A stretch of 64,000 nt of DNA from Capitulum mitella. Taxonomy: Eukaryota; Arthropoda; Thecostraca; Pollicipedomorpha; Pollicipedidae. The position numbers and the translations under genes are program-made. Positions 1 through 13,700 of this stretch are shown piece by piece. The notes under the pieces were generated by a model. That model was not told where the DNA came from, did not search any database, and saw only the letters and a list, made by a program, of their open reading frames with translations. The stretch covers positions 8,455,551 to 8,519,550 of the forward strand of contig CP099844.1 in the NCBI GenBank assembly GCA_030062745.1, in the 5' to 3' direction. How positions within the stretch are numbered: position 1 is the stretch's first letter; each line of letters opens with the position of its first letter.

Positions 1-203
1 GCTGTGAGGAAACATATATAGAGCGTAAATGACTCACATATTATCCAAAATTAAAAATGAGACAAGTTTCGAACCCTACTTGTCACGAGGTTCCCAACGA
101 TAAACTTATTGTTATCGTGCGACCAGCCGTTCAAGAGTTAGAGGGGGCAGACAACCCCCCGTCGGACGTGATCGGCGCCGACCGCCAGTCGGACGCGGGT
201 TAA
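1..203 (+). mobile_element. Right end of TTAA element, family A
   Basis: The first 203 bases align with the right end of the complete element at 43,086-44,315. They share AACATATATAGAGCGTAAAT versus GCATATATAGGGCGTAAAT, then AAAATGAGAC, TTATCGTGCGACCA and GAGTTAGAGGGGG, and both close with GCGGGTTAA. The copy is cut by the window edge, so its length is unknown. The TTAA at 200-203 would be the target-site copy. Confidence 0.7.
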
Positions 204-289
204 AACGGATCGAATTCCGACTTGTTTGCCTCGCGGTCTGCCTCAGCCTAACCGCGACAGTTGGGCGGCGACGCAGAATGTTCCGCCGC

Positions 290-550
290 CCGGTCGGCGC
301 CCAGACTTCTGGGCGCACACCAGCGACAGCCCAGACTTCTGGGCGCAGACCACGTGTCGGAGCATTCCGCGTCACTGAGTGTGCGACCAGACAGTCGCCT
401 GTTGTGCATCCAGGCAGCCGCCCTGAGTTTGCTCTGGCGTCTGACGTGGTGTGCGGCCAGACATTCTCCGACTGTGTCCCCAGACAGTCGCGTGGTGAGC
501 ATTCAGGGAGCAGTGTGGTATGTGCCCAGACAGCGGCCTGATCTACGTCC
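290..550. repeat. Degenerate minisatellite, about 30 bp unit
   Basis: CCAGACTTCTGGGCGCA occurs at 301 and again at 331, followed by decayed relatives containing CCAGACAGTCGC and CCAGACATTCTCC to about 550. The unit core CAGACTTCTG is itself palindromic. Open frames across it on both strands come from the repeat and are not taken as genes. Confidence 0.6.
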
Positions 551-911
551 TGAACAAATGGCGCCGCTGTACAGCTGAGCGTGGAGCCAGTTCCCTGCCT
601 GTCACAGGGCTCTCAAGAAGTTCGGCGATGCCTGAAGACATCTGCGAAGGCGCTGAATGACTTTGTAGCGCTGGCTTGGGGCTCGTGATGATCTCTGTTT
701 TCTGAGATGTTCCACAGGCTCTTTCTTATCACCTTGAGCGCGAAATAAATTCTCATTTCCCCAGTGACTACCTTGTGGATGAATTCGTCGCATGCTTGCA
801 TACCGAGGGACTTAAATTTCATTGCAATATTTACGGCATTGGATATGCATGCGATATTGCGGCATATGGCTTGAAGTTCGTTTGCTAAACGCACAATTAT
901 CTGACATCCCG

Positions 912-951
912 TGAACAAGAACAAGAACAAGAACAAGAAGAAGAACAAGAG
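912..951. repeat. (GAACAA)n microsatellite
   Basis: Six-base AAGAAC/GAACAA repeats with one GAAGAA interruption, inside the second intron of the mtt-like receptor (as far as it is visible). The Phe/Leu-rich run in the minus-strand open frame here is an artefact of this repeat. Confidence 0.9.
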
Positions 952-1589
952 TATGATTATGGCCTCAGTTTTCTCTGATGGATGAATCAGTTTTTGTCTT
1001 GTTTGCTTATTGCTTAGGATGTTGACTACATATCTAGTGTCCAGGTATATATGCTTTTCCACTGATGTCTGCTTGCTAGTAACCTGCTCGCATTTTTCAC
1101 CGAAGTGCAACATAGTTCGCTGGTATGAGCCATTAATCCGTTGATATGAACTTGAGCAGTTTGTTCCAAACACCACACCAAGTGGCGCTGAGCGATCTTT
1201 AACGTGTCGCCAAGGTCATCACGCGGACGTGGTCTGAATGAACCCATCTGTTTCGGGACGGAAAATGCGGGTTCCTTGGGAGTGTCGAACCTTGCTACTT
1301 GTCCCACACCGAGTTCGGACCGGACATATCTCGTCAGAGCCATGGTAGTAGCATGTTCCATGCGTCTCGTCTCTGACAGAGACTGCAGAGAAAGCTTCGG
1401 TGTGACATACCCTGCCACAGTCAAGCACACATCAAAACGTACATGCGATATGTAGCAGGCTGGGTCATATGTAATACGTAATACAATGTGTGTCAATGCG
1501 TCTCAGTTTTTCCAAAGTGTCAGCTTCCATTACGGCCTACTGCTAATCTAGCCCTCAGTGTAAAATGCGTACGACAACCTCCGACATAC

Positions 1590-1745
1590 CTTTGATGAAG
1601 TCCACAGCCTGCGTCAGTCCGTATGAGTCCTTATCGCAGTCGTCCAGAATGAGGGCGCCCAGCTGAATGGACGGCAGTAGGGGCGGTACGTGTTCGTTGA
1701 TGTGGTCGATCGTGTACAACATTGCCTCCAGGGCTTGGATTCCTC
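1590..1745 (-). CDS. mtt: mtt-like receptor, coding exon 2
   Basis: Acceptor GTGTTTTCAG|GAGGAATC; donor AAAG|GTATGT. The 156 bp encode GIQALEAMLYTIDHINE, then a Pro/Leu-rich loop, then LGALILDDCDKDSYGL and AVDFIK. This matches the second strand-helix block of the mGluR ligand domain, including the conserved Asp-Cys pair in ILDDC. It enters with two bases completing a Gly codon and leaves with one base of the next codon, so the following exon should begin in phase 1. Confidence 0.88.
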
Positions 1746-4700
1746 CTGAAAACACCCGATTGTTACACATTATGCGTTCTCTGAACGTCTAACTTAAGTA
1801 GTTTCGTTTTGATTGGCACTGAAACGAGCCCAGTTCTGTACATTCTCGACGGCCGCTTTGTCTTTTGCCATTGATGGCGTCGCCATCAATGGCGACATCG
1901 ACGAATGTGAGCCGTTCCTCTGCGGGAAAGTAAACTTGCGATTCAGCCTTTCTTCGGAAAAGCAAATAAGAGCTCTCTGAACACCACTCGCTCTGTTATC
2001 CTCCCACTGTCTGTCTCAAGCTTTCATTTGCCCGACACTCCCGGGACCTTCATACAGTCAGCCATTGACGACGGCCTCAAACCCTTCGCCATCACGCGGC
2101 GCCTGGTGGTTTGTGGTTTCCCGTCGGCATGCTGCGGAGAATAATAGAGCAGCACACGTGATAGAACAACACATACGGTCTGACGTCTGGTAGGCCTGCA
2201 ACAATGTGGACCTACGCTTACCCTCGTCTATTCGTCCGATCGTTCTGCAGTGAACGTTCGGGCCTCGGAAGATCTCTAAACAAGCAACCAAATCAGCTCT
2301 GGCCTGTGCATTTCCCAGCATTCTTGCTAACCCACTGCTTTATTAACCTGACGAAGAGGTAGGCGGGAACAAAGTTAGAATTTTCCCTACGCGAGAATAA
2401 CGTTTGGCCGACTGGATTTTCGGGCGTCACACGAATCATTTGAGCCAATGTATTGTGAAAATGTAAAAGAGTGGACGCCACGATGAATAATCTTACATTG
2501 CACCGACCCCACGAGATTACTGGTATTTATATTGTGATTTGGAAGAACGGAACCGATCCTTTGGTCCGTCGAGGTGGACGGAAAGTATCCTTCTCTGCCG
2601 AAGGAACTTTAAAACTATGTTTCGTTCAAAAATTTTGCGCAAAATTTCTTACCAAGTGTTTGAGCAAAAGGCGAATACCAAAGTTCAGGGAAGTCATCAT
2701 TTAACCATAATCGATTTATAACGATACATTCGGAGACGTACTACAAAATGTGCTGATGATATGTTTAACTGGCACATGCCATAGAACATGCAAAGGTATG
2801 CAATTTTTAGCTACTCCCAGCATGGATTAGTCTGAATGAACGTTATCATTGGTTAATTTCCAGTGACGGCTGAAGTCAAACGCAGAACTAACGAATAGTC
2901 TCACGGTATAGCTCAGCAAAAAAACTTCCGCCAGGCAGGCAGGTTACAGGCACGCGAGTTGCAAAACGCGACTGGTGGCTCAGTTGATGTAGCGCTGATC
3001 TTCCCATTTCGGCAAGACGGGCCCGAGTTGCCTCAGCGTTCAGTATCTGGCCCGCGGGTCAGCTGGCAACTGGCCAAAAAACGGTGCCAGCTACCATGTC
3101 ATACCATAAGGTCTCGCTGATTACCAAACGGTCACGAGACACTTTTGGCGGTTCGATGAGATTTTTCCCAAAATCAGTCTTTAGGTGGAGTTGGGCGACA
3201 CGGTTTAAAATTTCGAGTCCTTTAAACAAACTCTGTTTAGCACGGCCTTTGATCCTAAGCATGAAATGTGGTCAGTGTGACCGTAAAGGTACGTTTCCCA
3301 CGCAAAATGGCAAGTCTCCCAATGCCTTCTCAACGGCAGCCTTAACAGCGGTTTGCACTATTTTGGTATCGTTGTATGGTATTATCATCGCAACTCTCAT
3401 TATTTCGAGACTCGTTGGACCGTTACGGTTAGAATCAACCAAAAATGCACGTTTTATGACTGAGGATTTTTGCAATCACACATAAATTTTCTTAGGCCCT
3501 CAAACCAAGCATTTCTTGTGAAGTTTATCAACCTGGGGATAAACAACACAGTAGTCTTGAAAGGGCACAAAATACAAATTACGCACAGTCTTCAAGAAAA
3601 AAACGGACTATCGTAGAGAGCAGGCTGTCCTCCGTTACCACCACCAGATGGAACATGCATCCGTGGCACAGGGACGTAGCCAATGGGGCAAAGGTGGCCG
3701 TTGCTCCCTTGTGGTTGGAAACTGAACCCTTCATTACGCGCCAAAAAATGGAAACAGATGAAAATTTCAAGATCTCAAAAAATGAGGAGGTCCAATGCCG
3801 AGAGGTTTTCAGACTTGGTGAGGGATACAGTATTCTACCCGCGTCCCTCCCCCCTGGCAAAATCCTGGCTACGATTCCCCCATGGAAAGCACTGGACGTT
3901 TATAACAACCCACTTCGTTTTCGGTCAGAAATTGTTCTAACCATGCGAACGATCATCTACGACACACGAGCTTCTTCATTCGTACAGCGGTAATTTATGC
4001 CTGATACTCTGAAAAAGGAACGATATTCGGCGTAAATCTTGCATGCCCAAGCCAACATATACATATACACATCTAGCGGGGCACGCAGCTTGTTAACTGG
4101 TACGGAAAAGACCGCCCTTTATTCAACCCCAAAACCATCCAACAAGCACAGTTAAGCTCGCAAACATGGCGTGGAGCCGACATATCTGTGTGATCGCCAG
4201 TAAGAACATTGCCCCTGGGCAAATACATTACACATGAGCAAATGCATTACGCATAGGTGATGTGGCTAACAGGACACCGGGCTATCGCTGGCAAAGAGCA
4301 AAAACAAGGCCGAAGGGAGATCCGTTCTGCCGTCTCCGGGGACGCTAACGCTAATGCACAGCCGGCGGTTAAGCCGATGTCTGTTTTTGCGGCGTGCTAC
4401 ACGGCACCATGGAGACATATATGCCGCAATGGTCCTGGCGGGAAATATGGTCTTTCCTTATCAAGATTACGCGGCACGGTGGTCATGTCGGGCCGGTGAC
4501 GCTGTACTTTTCCGACTATCGTATGTTGTATAGGCAAAAGTCGAGCCAGTTCCCAGGAGTTGCTTTTGATCAGAAAATGACTCGCAGTCGTTATGTTGGG
4601 GATCAGATGGGTGATAAACAGAGATTGACACATGGATTCAGAACTCCTTTTTGATTGTACGGTTCCGTATATCGGCTGATGTTATGCTGCACATCTAACA

Positions 4701-7700
4701 CGTGAAATTCAGCCTTTGCCAGTATTCACAGTTTGGCCACCTTCAGTAGTACGTAGGGTTGGATGATACGACCACGCAGCCATTTCAAAACCTGACGTGC
4801 TAGAGCATCCAACTAAAAACGGCATGTAGCGAGGTCCTTTGACTACACAGTGATACCGAACCTGACCCCTTTAAATCACAAGTGACGTTACCGGTGACTT
4901 CAAAGGTCAAGTCAGGAGAACGGTACTTTTGAAGGGCCCGGAACAATTTCTGAAAACGAAGGACTGCAAGTGTTATTACTGTGCAAATCAGCGCATCCAA
5001 ATAACATTCAGTGATCCCTCCGAGGTCAATGCAAAACCGAGAAAAATCAGTGATTTCAGTTCGCGAGTTTCATCCAAGTGAGGGTCCAAGTGCAGAGGAT
5101 AGGAGGACCACTGATACCATGGGTGACACCCATGCATAAGATTGAGCAAGACTGAACGTCGTTAAAATGGTTACAACGTCTGCTAAACGACGAAGCTCGT
5201 CGCCGCTTCAAGATTTCTCCATGGATACGTTCATGAAAGAAGACATAGAGCAGCGACCGCTGCCTGTAATCGTTTGTTATACGACGAAGCCTGTCGCCAT
5301 GGCAACATTTCTCCATGACATGTACTCTACAAGGGGATCATAGAACAGTGACTTGCCAGGGTACTGACGCCATCGTTTCCTGAAATACGTAAAAAAGTCT
5401 AAGCGTTACCTAGGCTGCATTCAAAGCGATCAGAGCAGTCGTTAGTGGCCAACTTGCGAAAAAAAAACAGGCGGGTTGCACCATCACATGGGCGGAGGGT
5501 AAACAACCTGATTTTGGGCAGAATCTACCGTCCAGTGAAACATGTCACACTCCTTGTCATACTTATAACCTTCTGCTGGCCAGTTGCCAGCTGACCCATG
5601 GGTTAAACAAAGCGCACGAAAATGTCTTGACAGTACGAGGAGACCACTGCTATCCCAAATAGGGTAACGAACGCGGCATTTCGGACGTCTAAGGAATCAA
5701 TTACCCTATTACTAATCCCTAATACTGTCAGAAAGAGTAAAGCAGGCACGATGGCCGCGTGGCAATTTTCTTGGTGATGGTGTCCTACTTCACTGAAAAT
5801 GACGTCGAGAAGACCTAATGGTTGCTCTGACGACGCGGCCGAACCGAAACGAGTTTTCTGGGAATGCTTGACACGCTGAGAAACGGCAGAAAGCAGGACG
5901 GATGCTGCAGACGCTTCCTGTCCTACGTAGCTGAACAAAGCATGTTCAAATTTTGCCCTGTAGCCGTTGTCCAGACGTACGTCATTGGATGCCAAAGTAC
6001 ATGCAATCATAGACACCATCAACCGAGACCGCAGAAGAGCTGCTCCGTCTTATGCTAGGATGTAGAGTCCCCCGAAAATCTACAGATGGCAGAGCAAATC
6101 GTTTCGATCCCGCCATCTGCAGCGGAACGCGTCAGTTACGTCTCTGATGTTACCGCCGTGAGCGGCATCGGAATGAAACCCTTCGACGCAGCCGGCTCTC
6201 TGACGTTCGGCTGTTCAAAGCGACTGCGACGTCTTGAAACAGTCTCCGCAGTCACGTCGGCACGTTACTTTCAAAGGGCATCCTGCTGGTTCCGCATCCG
6301 CACGCAGCCCTCCGTGATGAGTCAGAATGCTAAAGTGGTCTCTGTGGAGATAGGCGGCTGCTAAAGTGGTCTCTGTAGAGACGGGCAACTGGGAGAGAGG
6401 GCGGTGCCACTGGACGACGGCGGCCGGGTCTGGGGATGCGGCAAACACTAACTCATCACCGCCTGGGAATAGGACTGACGTTTGGCGGCCAGTCCTGCGA
6501 CGTGTTAGTCGCCGCTAACGCCGGCGGAGGAAATCGTCACGGAACACGATGCGATAAAGGCTTCATGTACACGTACGTCCCGACGTACTTCCCCACAACA
6601 GCGTCCATAGTTGCGGCAGCGACATGCTTAATTTCCGTTCTGCTTCTCATTCGATGGCGTTAGGCGGTGTCTCTGTTACACGTGCGTCCCCACGTGCTTC
6701 CCCAAAACAGCAACCATAGTTGCGGCAGCGACATGCTTAATTTCTGTTCTAACGCTCATCTGATGGCGTTAGGCGGTGTCCCTGTTACACTTTTATAAAA
6801 GCATTAGAGGAAGCACGACAGAAGCATGGCTGACCGTCCACCCCAGCGCCCCCCCCCCCCTAAAAAACTGCAGCCAGTCCTCGGCCTCAAACATAGTCTC
6901 CGCATCATGCCTGACTCTGTTACCGGGCCGCATACTCACGAAGCCACCGCGGTGGTGGAAACAGCGAAGGACTTCATTATCATTCTCTGTCTAAGAAACT
7001 TTGTTTTACTGTCTGCTATCTCCAGAAGTTTCACCAAGAGCTATCTGCAATCAGATGGAGTGGTGGATTTGTTTGTCATTGTTCAGAAATGTAAAAACTG
7101 AAAGAAAGGAACAGATGGACGGAAAATGAAATAAAATATCTGCTATTAATCTGTTTGAGCCCGCACCAAATCATAAAATACATCGGGTATGTGGGAGTTG
7201 TAATATAAATTTCGTTGACATGTAAAAATAGAATCAGAAGAAATGAAAATTCTGGAAAAAATAAACAACTCTCCTCATTTAGATAATTTAAATGTGAAAT
7301 GATCCAATCAATGTGTGCAACTCGTGGCCGGGTACGATTTCTCCGTCTAAGAAGGTTTCGACAGAGAAATCGCGTTCTTAAAAGGGTGACAAATTTTCGA
7401 GGGATAAAGAAGAAGCCGGCAGTTCAACAAGCTATGAAAAAGTAGCAACCAGTAACTGAAGCAAGTAGAAATTAGAAGAGTAACTTAACGCAGTGTTACC
7501 AATCAAACCGTCCAATTTCAGATTAACCTTCTCCGGACCAGGGGAGGGTTTTAGGACCCTCCCCCTACTCCTGTTTTCTTAGGATAGGCAGAATAGGGAA
7601 AGGTGCGGGGACATGAAATTTGGTTGCCTTTTCATTCATAATTTTTACACCTTGTGTCAATTCCTATACGTAGTCACATCAGGTCATTGACCTCGGCCAG

Positions 7701-10700
7701 GTGAAGTAGGGCCATGCTCCAAAAAATAAAATTGCATAACATTTAGTGAAACGTATTTATTGATGTGAAACTTGCCATGCTAACAGAACATGGAAAATGG
7801 AGGAATTCTGTCATGGCAAATCTTTCGAAGCTTTTAGTTTATTTTACGCTCGCTATTGAGACTGTGGGTTTGGTTGGGCGGTTCTGAAGCTTAAAATACT
7901 CGCTGGTGCTTCTGACGTTTTTTGTGCGCTCCCCGCGGCCTGCGATCAGGCCACTTTTCATATCAAATTTTCAGAACCGCAACCGAATATAATTCATCGG
8001 TTTATAGCTTTCAGATGTTTATCAGTAGTCATCTGTGCTTTGAAAGCTCAAATATATATGACAGGAACGTACTCGTCAAAGGTAACCTAATCGTGTTAGA
8101 CGCATATTTACATGATCTGACCCTCTGAAATATTTTGCGTGCTTTCAACGCGAACGCTCTGTGCATGGCCTCAGGTTAAACCAAGTTCCGCCGCCGTGGC
8201 CCGATGGATAAGGAGCTGGATAACAATCTGGTGAAGGGCAGGCACTCGGTTTGAGTCTCAGAACGGGCAACTGTATTTGGCCCGAGAACGAAATGGTCAG
8301 CCAGACACGGAGAGACCGTGTCACGGAGTTGAGTGGCACGATGAAGATCCTCCAGCGCCATCTAGTTCGGCGCCTGGGGCAAAATTACTCCATATTTGGG
8401 AACACCTGCGTGGCGGAACCAGGGTCCACCTTCTGTTCAAGGTCGGCTTAGCATCAACTCTGGTCCCAGCGCCTCCCACTTCCACGTGTTCAGCCCAAAT
8501 TTACAAGAAAAACATCACAAACATTACCAGGCGTTCTTTCTACACAGCTTGTACTTTCCCATTCGTCCTATTTTTGTTCGCCAGGACAGAAACCCGCCCC
8601 GTCGTGAAAATAACGTCCCGACCAAATATTAGGCTCTTTCATTGCAACCGTGCCTTCCGTTCGGCATCAGTGTGATCTTAGTGGAAAATGCCGTGGGGTA
8701 TGGGTATCATGAGATAGAAAGAATATAACACGAACCAAACCTATGGGGCTTTATCCTGTACCGTCCTTGATCAACGGTAATGCGACAGGAAACGCAACAG
8801 ACATCAGAAACGCCTGACGTACAGGACTTAATGCCTTAATCTAACTTGACCTCGTTTGACCCTAGTATCAAAGTCGCAGACTTCATATGCGCACTAGCAT
8901 GGCTGACGGTTTCCAATTTTTTTTTGGAGGGAGGGGGTTCCACCTAGGTTTTCCGACCGTTTCTTCCAGTAATTGCCATAGGTCTAATGTTGCCATAGGC
9001 TGGCTCCGGACTCCCACCCCCTCCCCGGGATCACCAGCCAAGCGTGCCAGAGATATTTGCTGCATATTCTACCCAAAACACATTGTCATACATTGCGAAA
9101 AACGTGATTCCTATCCTTAAAAAACGTCTTTTTCTTCATTTTCATCTTAGTTTGAAATGGTTCCATTTGGCCTCTTGAGGGACCCAGATAGATAAATCTG
9201 GCCTTCCTTTCACTGTTATCCACTTTAGAGCCACGTACAAGCCTTGGTTACCAAAAGTTTCCGCTAAAAATGTCAGCAGGGTTACTTGACCTAGGATGCA
9301 CTCTAGTGACTTTAATATTGGTCATACTGGAAAAAGTCTGAGTGCTTTCGTCTACTTTCTCCAAGGGCCTTCCAATGGTGTTTTTACTTTTTTGGTGGGA
9401 CGTATAGTTCTCGGGATCTCCTCGAGATTGAGGTCCGACGAAGGTGTCGCCGGATGCCAGTTCAGAAATCAAGGATCGCTTTTTCCATCATAGCCCAGAA
9501 TTTCACATGTAAATATTTTCCAAACATTAAGGGAACCCAGGTTTAACTGAATCATTTTGGACTAAAGCCGCCTGCATCTAAGTACCCTACCAAGTGTTTT
9601 TTCCACGACAGAACAATCCAAAACCACGACCAAAGCAAGTATTGGCTTTGGTCGTGGATTGGGAGATTTGCATTATTGTAATTTGAAATCACTGGGATGC
9701 TACGATGGTCGTCTAGACGTCGGAGCCGGGGGCTAGAGAAGCAACGAACACCGATAGAGCTCGTCTTAGATTATCTCACAGTGGCAGCGTATATGTCCTC
9801 CGCTGTGAGAATTTTCGCTTTCGCGTCTTATAGGTAGTTTCGTTGTCAGAGATGTCAAATAATGACACAGGAAACTAGCAGGTAAAGCCTTCCTCAAGTC
9901 CTGACCGAGGACTTCTTTGAAATGAATGTGCCTGTTCCTTAATCAATGACTGAAAACAGAGTCGCGTTGCGTTACATTTTCACTTCATGAAATTCCTTTG
10001 ATATGCCAAAAGATAACGCACTGGAAAGACAAACATAGCATGGGAAATACAAACAAGAATATTTCTATGCTTTACGTTGATTATTCATTTTTGGTGTTGC
10101 AGCATGTGACGCGCTTTCACCTTTGGTTACTGAGATTGCCGGCTTCTTATGCTTGAAGGTATGTGTCTGTTCTAAGTTCCGTTTACTGAACTGAAATGAC
10201 CGGTGAAATGCAGTCTTTATAACCCCAAATAAGTGAAGGCGCGGGCGCCTAAGCGCGGCTGCGTCCGTACACGACACGTGACCGGCCGCAGGTCCTGGCC
10301 ACCAGCCGATGACCTCCGATCACGTGATGACCGGCGATCACGTGACTATATTCGCGTGGCGACGCATGAGAGCGACCGGCCGGTGAGAAACAACTCGCGC
10401 AGCGAACCTTCAGGAACGCTGGAAAATTCAGGAACTATAATAAAACAGAATGTGCGGCATTAGCACCTTAATGGCTTAGCGCGAAACAGACTACTTGTGT
10501 TCTTGTATCTATGTCAGTCCTCTGTGGCACGGTGTGACCTAAAGGCACAAAGTCTCATAATTTTAAAAACAGATCAGGTTGCACAAGTTTCGATCGCCGG
10601 GTTGACTGGGACCCGTCTTGCCAAGACAGAGAGCAGCGCTGTACCACCTGAACTGCAGACCAGGTCAGTTTGATTGTGGGGTTAATTCAGACGAACTTTC

Positions 10701-13700
10701 CGTTCGCCATCTGAGTTAATTATCTGCGGCCGATGCAATCTCGGAATTGTCATGAGATGGCTTTCTTAAAAATAAAGGTCATGGACATTTCTGGATCCCA
10801 CGCAAAACTTTCGGCTTCTTCCTGACACTATTACATCGCTGGAGATGCGGCCAGAAATAGCAGACGGTCGAACACTAACCGCCTGGTCACGGAGAGAGAC
10901 TGAATCAACCGTGCCGGTCTCTGAACGGCCCCGCCGCTCCGGCCACGCTTCAAGCCATGCTCGTGCGTCGGGCCGACGTTTCTTGCCGTGACACACGCAC
11001 GACGCACTCTCACCAGCTGCATTTGGCCACAGTTTGTCCCTCATTTTCCCATGCAGTTCCGCGACATTCTGGTACCGCCTGCCTCCGGCGGTTGTTGGCC
11101 GTAGAGCACTAATCGCTTTCAAATTCGCACTTTACCAACATATATAACGGCTCTCTATTCCTTCCATACCATTCATCATCAGAACTGTTGCATCTATGAT
11201 GATACTGAAATGTTGTGCCTTTCTTTTAGCGTGCAGTTGTATGTGACGTGAAGCCCTAAAACTTATCCACATGGATGGGCTCGATAAATAAATGAAGAAA
11301 AAGAAAGATGAAAGAAATTCTGTTGACCCAGTTTTACCTGAGACTTGCTCGAAGAGACGTCATACTTTTTCTCTACCGCAAGTGCATAAGTTTTCCACCT
11401 TTTGATGCAAATATTTTGCCAAGGTTATCAAAGCTCATGACAATATGATACTCTAATGAGCAAGATGTTTTGCGATTATGCCGTTTCGTCGAGTTAACAT
11501 AGTTTTCATCTATGTACTAACTGTGGGAGACGGCCGAGGGTGTGCAGTTTGTGCTGCACTGTCGCCACCACCACCACCCATGACCTCATATAATGCCAAC
11601 ATAAGTCGAATTTATAGTCGTTCGATTTTTTCAAGTGTAGAGCTAATTTTCGTCGTGAAACGAATTGTGTCAGCCAGTGGAATATATTCTGGGGAATATT
11701 TACGGGCCCTTTGCCAGTGTTTTGGTGTTTATGGAATTTTAAACACAACGTGTTATTGATTTCCTAGTACTGCATCACCTAAGCTGACTTATTTTCCCAT
11801 TTTATCGCTTTTTTAGATACACGTGCCTGAACATCCTGTGGTGCTTCCCATGCACTGACTTTGTATGTGTACATTTTTCAAGATTTAGGATGTCTGCAGT
11901 GTATACGATTTTTACGCAAAATCGTGACACCCCAAACCTGCTAAATATTTATCTTTGACGTAATTTACGACACAAGCTATAGCATTAAGGTGTCAAAGTG
12001 CAGCATATTCAGGTTCGCATCATTAACCTTATTCCCGAAGGGCTAGACGGTATGGTCAATTCCCGGCAAGGGGGCGGATTCGGCCCCTCCTGAGATCTCC
12101 AGAACTACACATCCGATTTCATCGCAACAAACGGCAATCGATTTTCCATGACGGAAACTACACCTTAAAAAAAGAAGTCTCCAAAATTTTGGAAGGGGTG
12201 GATACAGGGAGGCAAAAATGTCAAAATGCGGTTATTTTTCGACTTCTTGTAACTCCATTGTTTGCGAACCGATTTCTATGAAATAAGCATAAATCAAGAG
12301 ACAATGGATGGGGCTTTTACCATTGGTACACACACTTGAAATTTTGAGAAAATTTATAGGCGTTCACAGGGTTTCAAAAGTGAGAGGATCAGTTTCTCAA
12401 CAACCGAATTAACAAAAATATAAAAGCGCTGTTTCGGCTTCTGTTAGCCATGTCATGCTAAAGAAGTACAAATCGTATTACAATGTGCAATGTTAGCATA
12501 GACGGTACCAGAGACATGAAAAATGGGGAACTGTCATGGTCACATATTCTTCAAATCAACTTGCAACCTTTGACCTTAAATGACCTCCAGTGACCTTGGA
12601 GTCAGTTGGAATGATCTCGTTTGCATTTAATATTATCTGAAAACGTTTTCAATGATTTGAATTCACTCCATTTCAAAAATCCCATTTTACGGCTATTGTG
12701 ATATAGGGTACGCGCACTGACATTGTAAGTCATAGTTCCGTGACCCGACCTGATATCCAGCTGAAACTTGATACACAAGTAGAGGACAGCCTTATACGTC
12801 ATACTTATTCCGGATTTGGCATTTGAAAAACTAGCACCGAAAAAATCACATAAAACCAAATTTTGACTTTTGACATTTATCTGACCTTGTAAAGTGACCT
12901 CAGCTGAACAAAATTGTGTTTGTATGTTGCCCCACTATTTACCTATACATCCATGTAAGGTTTTAAGCCCTATCTTAAAAACGTTTTTTTGGCAGTCATT
13001 TTCCTTTTACCCTCAACAGGGCCTGGGATGCCTTCCAAAAACGTTGCCTGGCTCCGCCCCTGAGCAAAATAGAATTATGAAATTTTGTCACGATACGTAA
13101 AAAGAATAGCTAGGAAAAGTGAAGAAATTTCGTGAAGTTACGTCAAAAACGCTGGAATTGGAAGCGAAAAACCCGAGGGGGGAGCGGATTTGGCCCCCTG
13201 CCAGGAGTAGGGTTAAGGGCAGTCGGCCGTTTGAATCAGCTGAATCGGTCCATTATTTGTGGAGTTATTACGTGGGAATATCTGAACCCACTCCCTCAAG
13301 TGCCAGGCGTCGAAATATCTCAGCAGCTGCTGGGTTGGTAACAAAAAGCAGCGAACCCTGGTTGTTATTCAACACATATTTAACTTTTTTATTTATTTAA
13401 TTTCATATTTAATTTCGGTATAATGTATAAATTGAAGAAAAGTGTGGATTGAATGCCAATTTATCCAACAGCTTACTCATTTCAGATAAGTATATCGCAA
13501 TCATTTTTCAGAAGTTCATATCCAAGGCTAAAGCTATTTCGCAGCTATTTCAGCCTCATTTTTCGTTTCACATTCGGGGCTCAGTGTCAGCTGGCCTCCT
13601 GGACAGAACGACAACGCTTCTCTCATTCCAGGGAATCCGGCTCACTCAGATCAGGTCATTAACCATGCTGTCACGGACCAACTGATAGCTGAGAACTTCC

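Larger units (their letters stand above)
204..1589. other. Intron 2 of the mtt-like receptor (partial)
   Basis: Apart from the family A end, the minisatellite and the microsatellite listed separately, I see no recognisable exon or element here. The open frames at 613-1,176 and 1,026-1,496 (minus) match nothing I know. Confidence 0.5.

Noticed and set aside
5603-6022. 139-codon minus-strand open frame with hydrophobic C-terminal part
   Set aside because: No family resemblance, no splice context or codon bias like the real exons, and it lies within the receptor intron. Probably chance.
8190-8280. Functional tRNA-Arg gene
   Set aside because: A and B boxes are present but acceptor and anticodon stems do not pair properly; treated as a SINE or tRNA relic.
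9248-9472. Minus-strand frame with SSNPADIFSG, like the NPAD box of Pao/Bel-type retroelements
   Set aside because: A single short motif with no RT or RNase H block next to it; could be coincidence.
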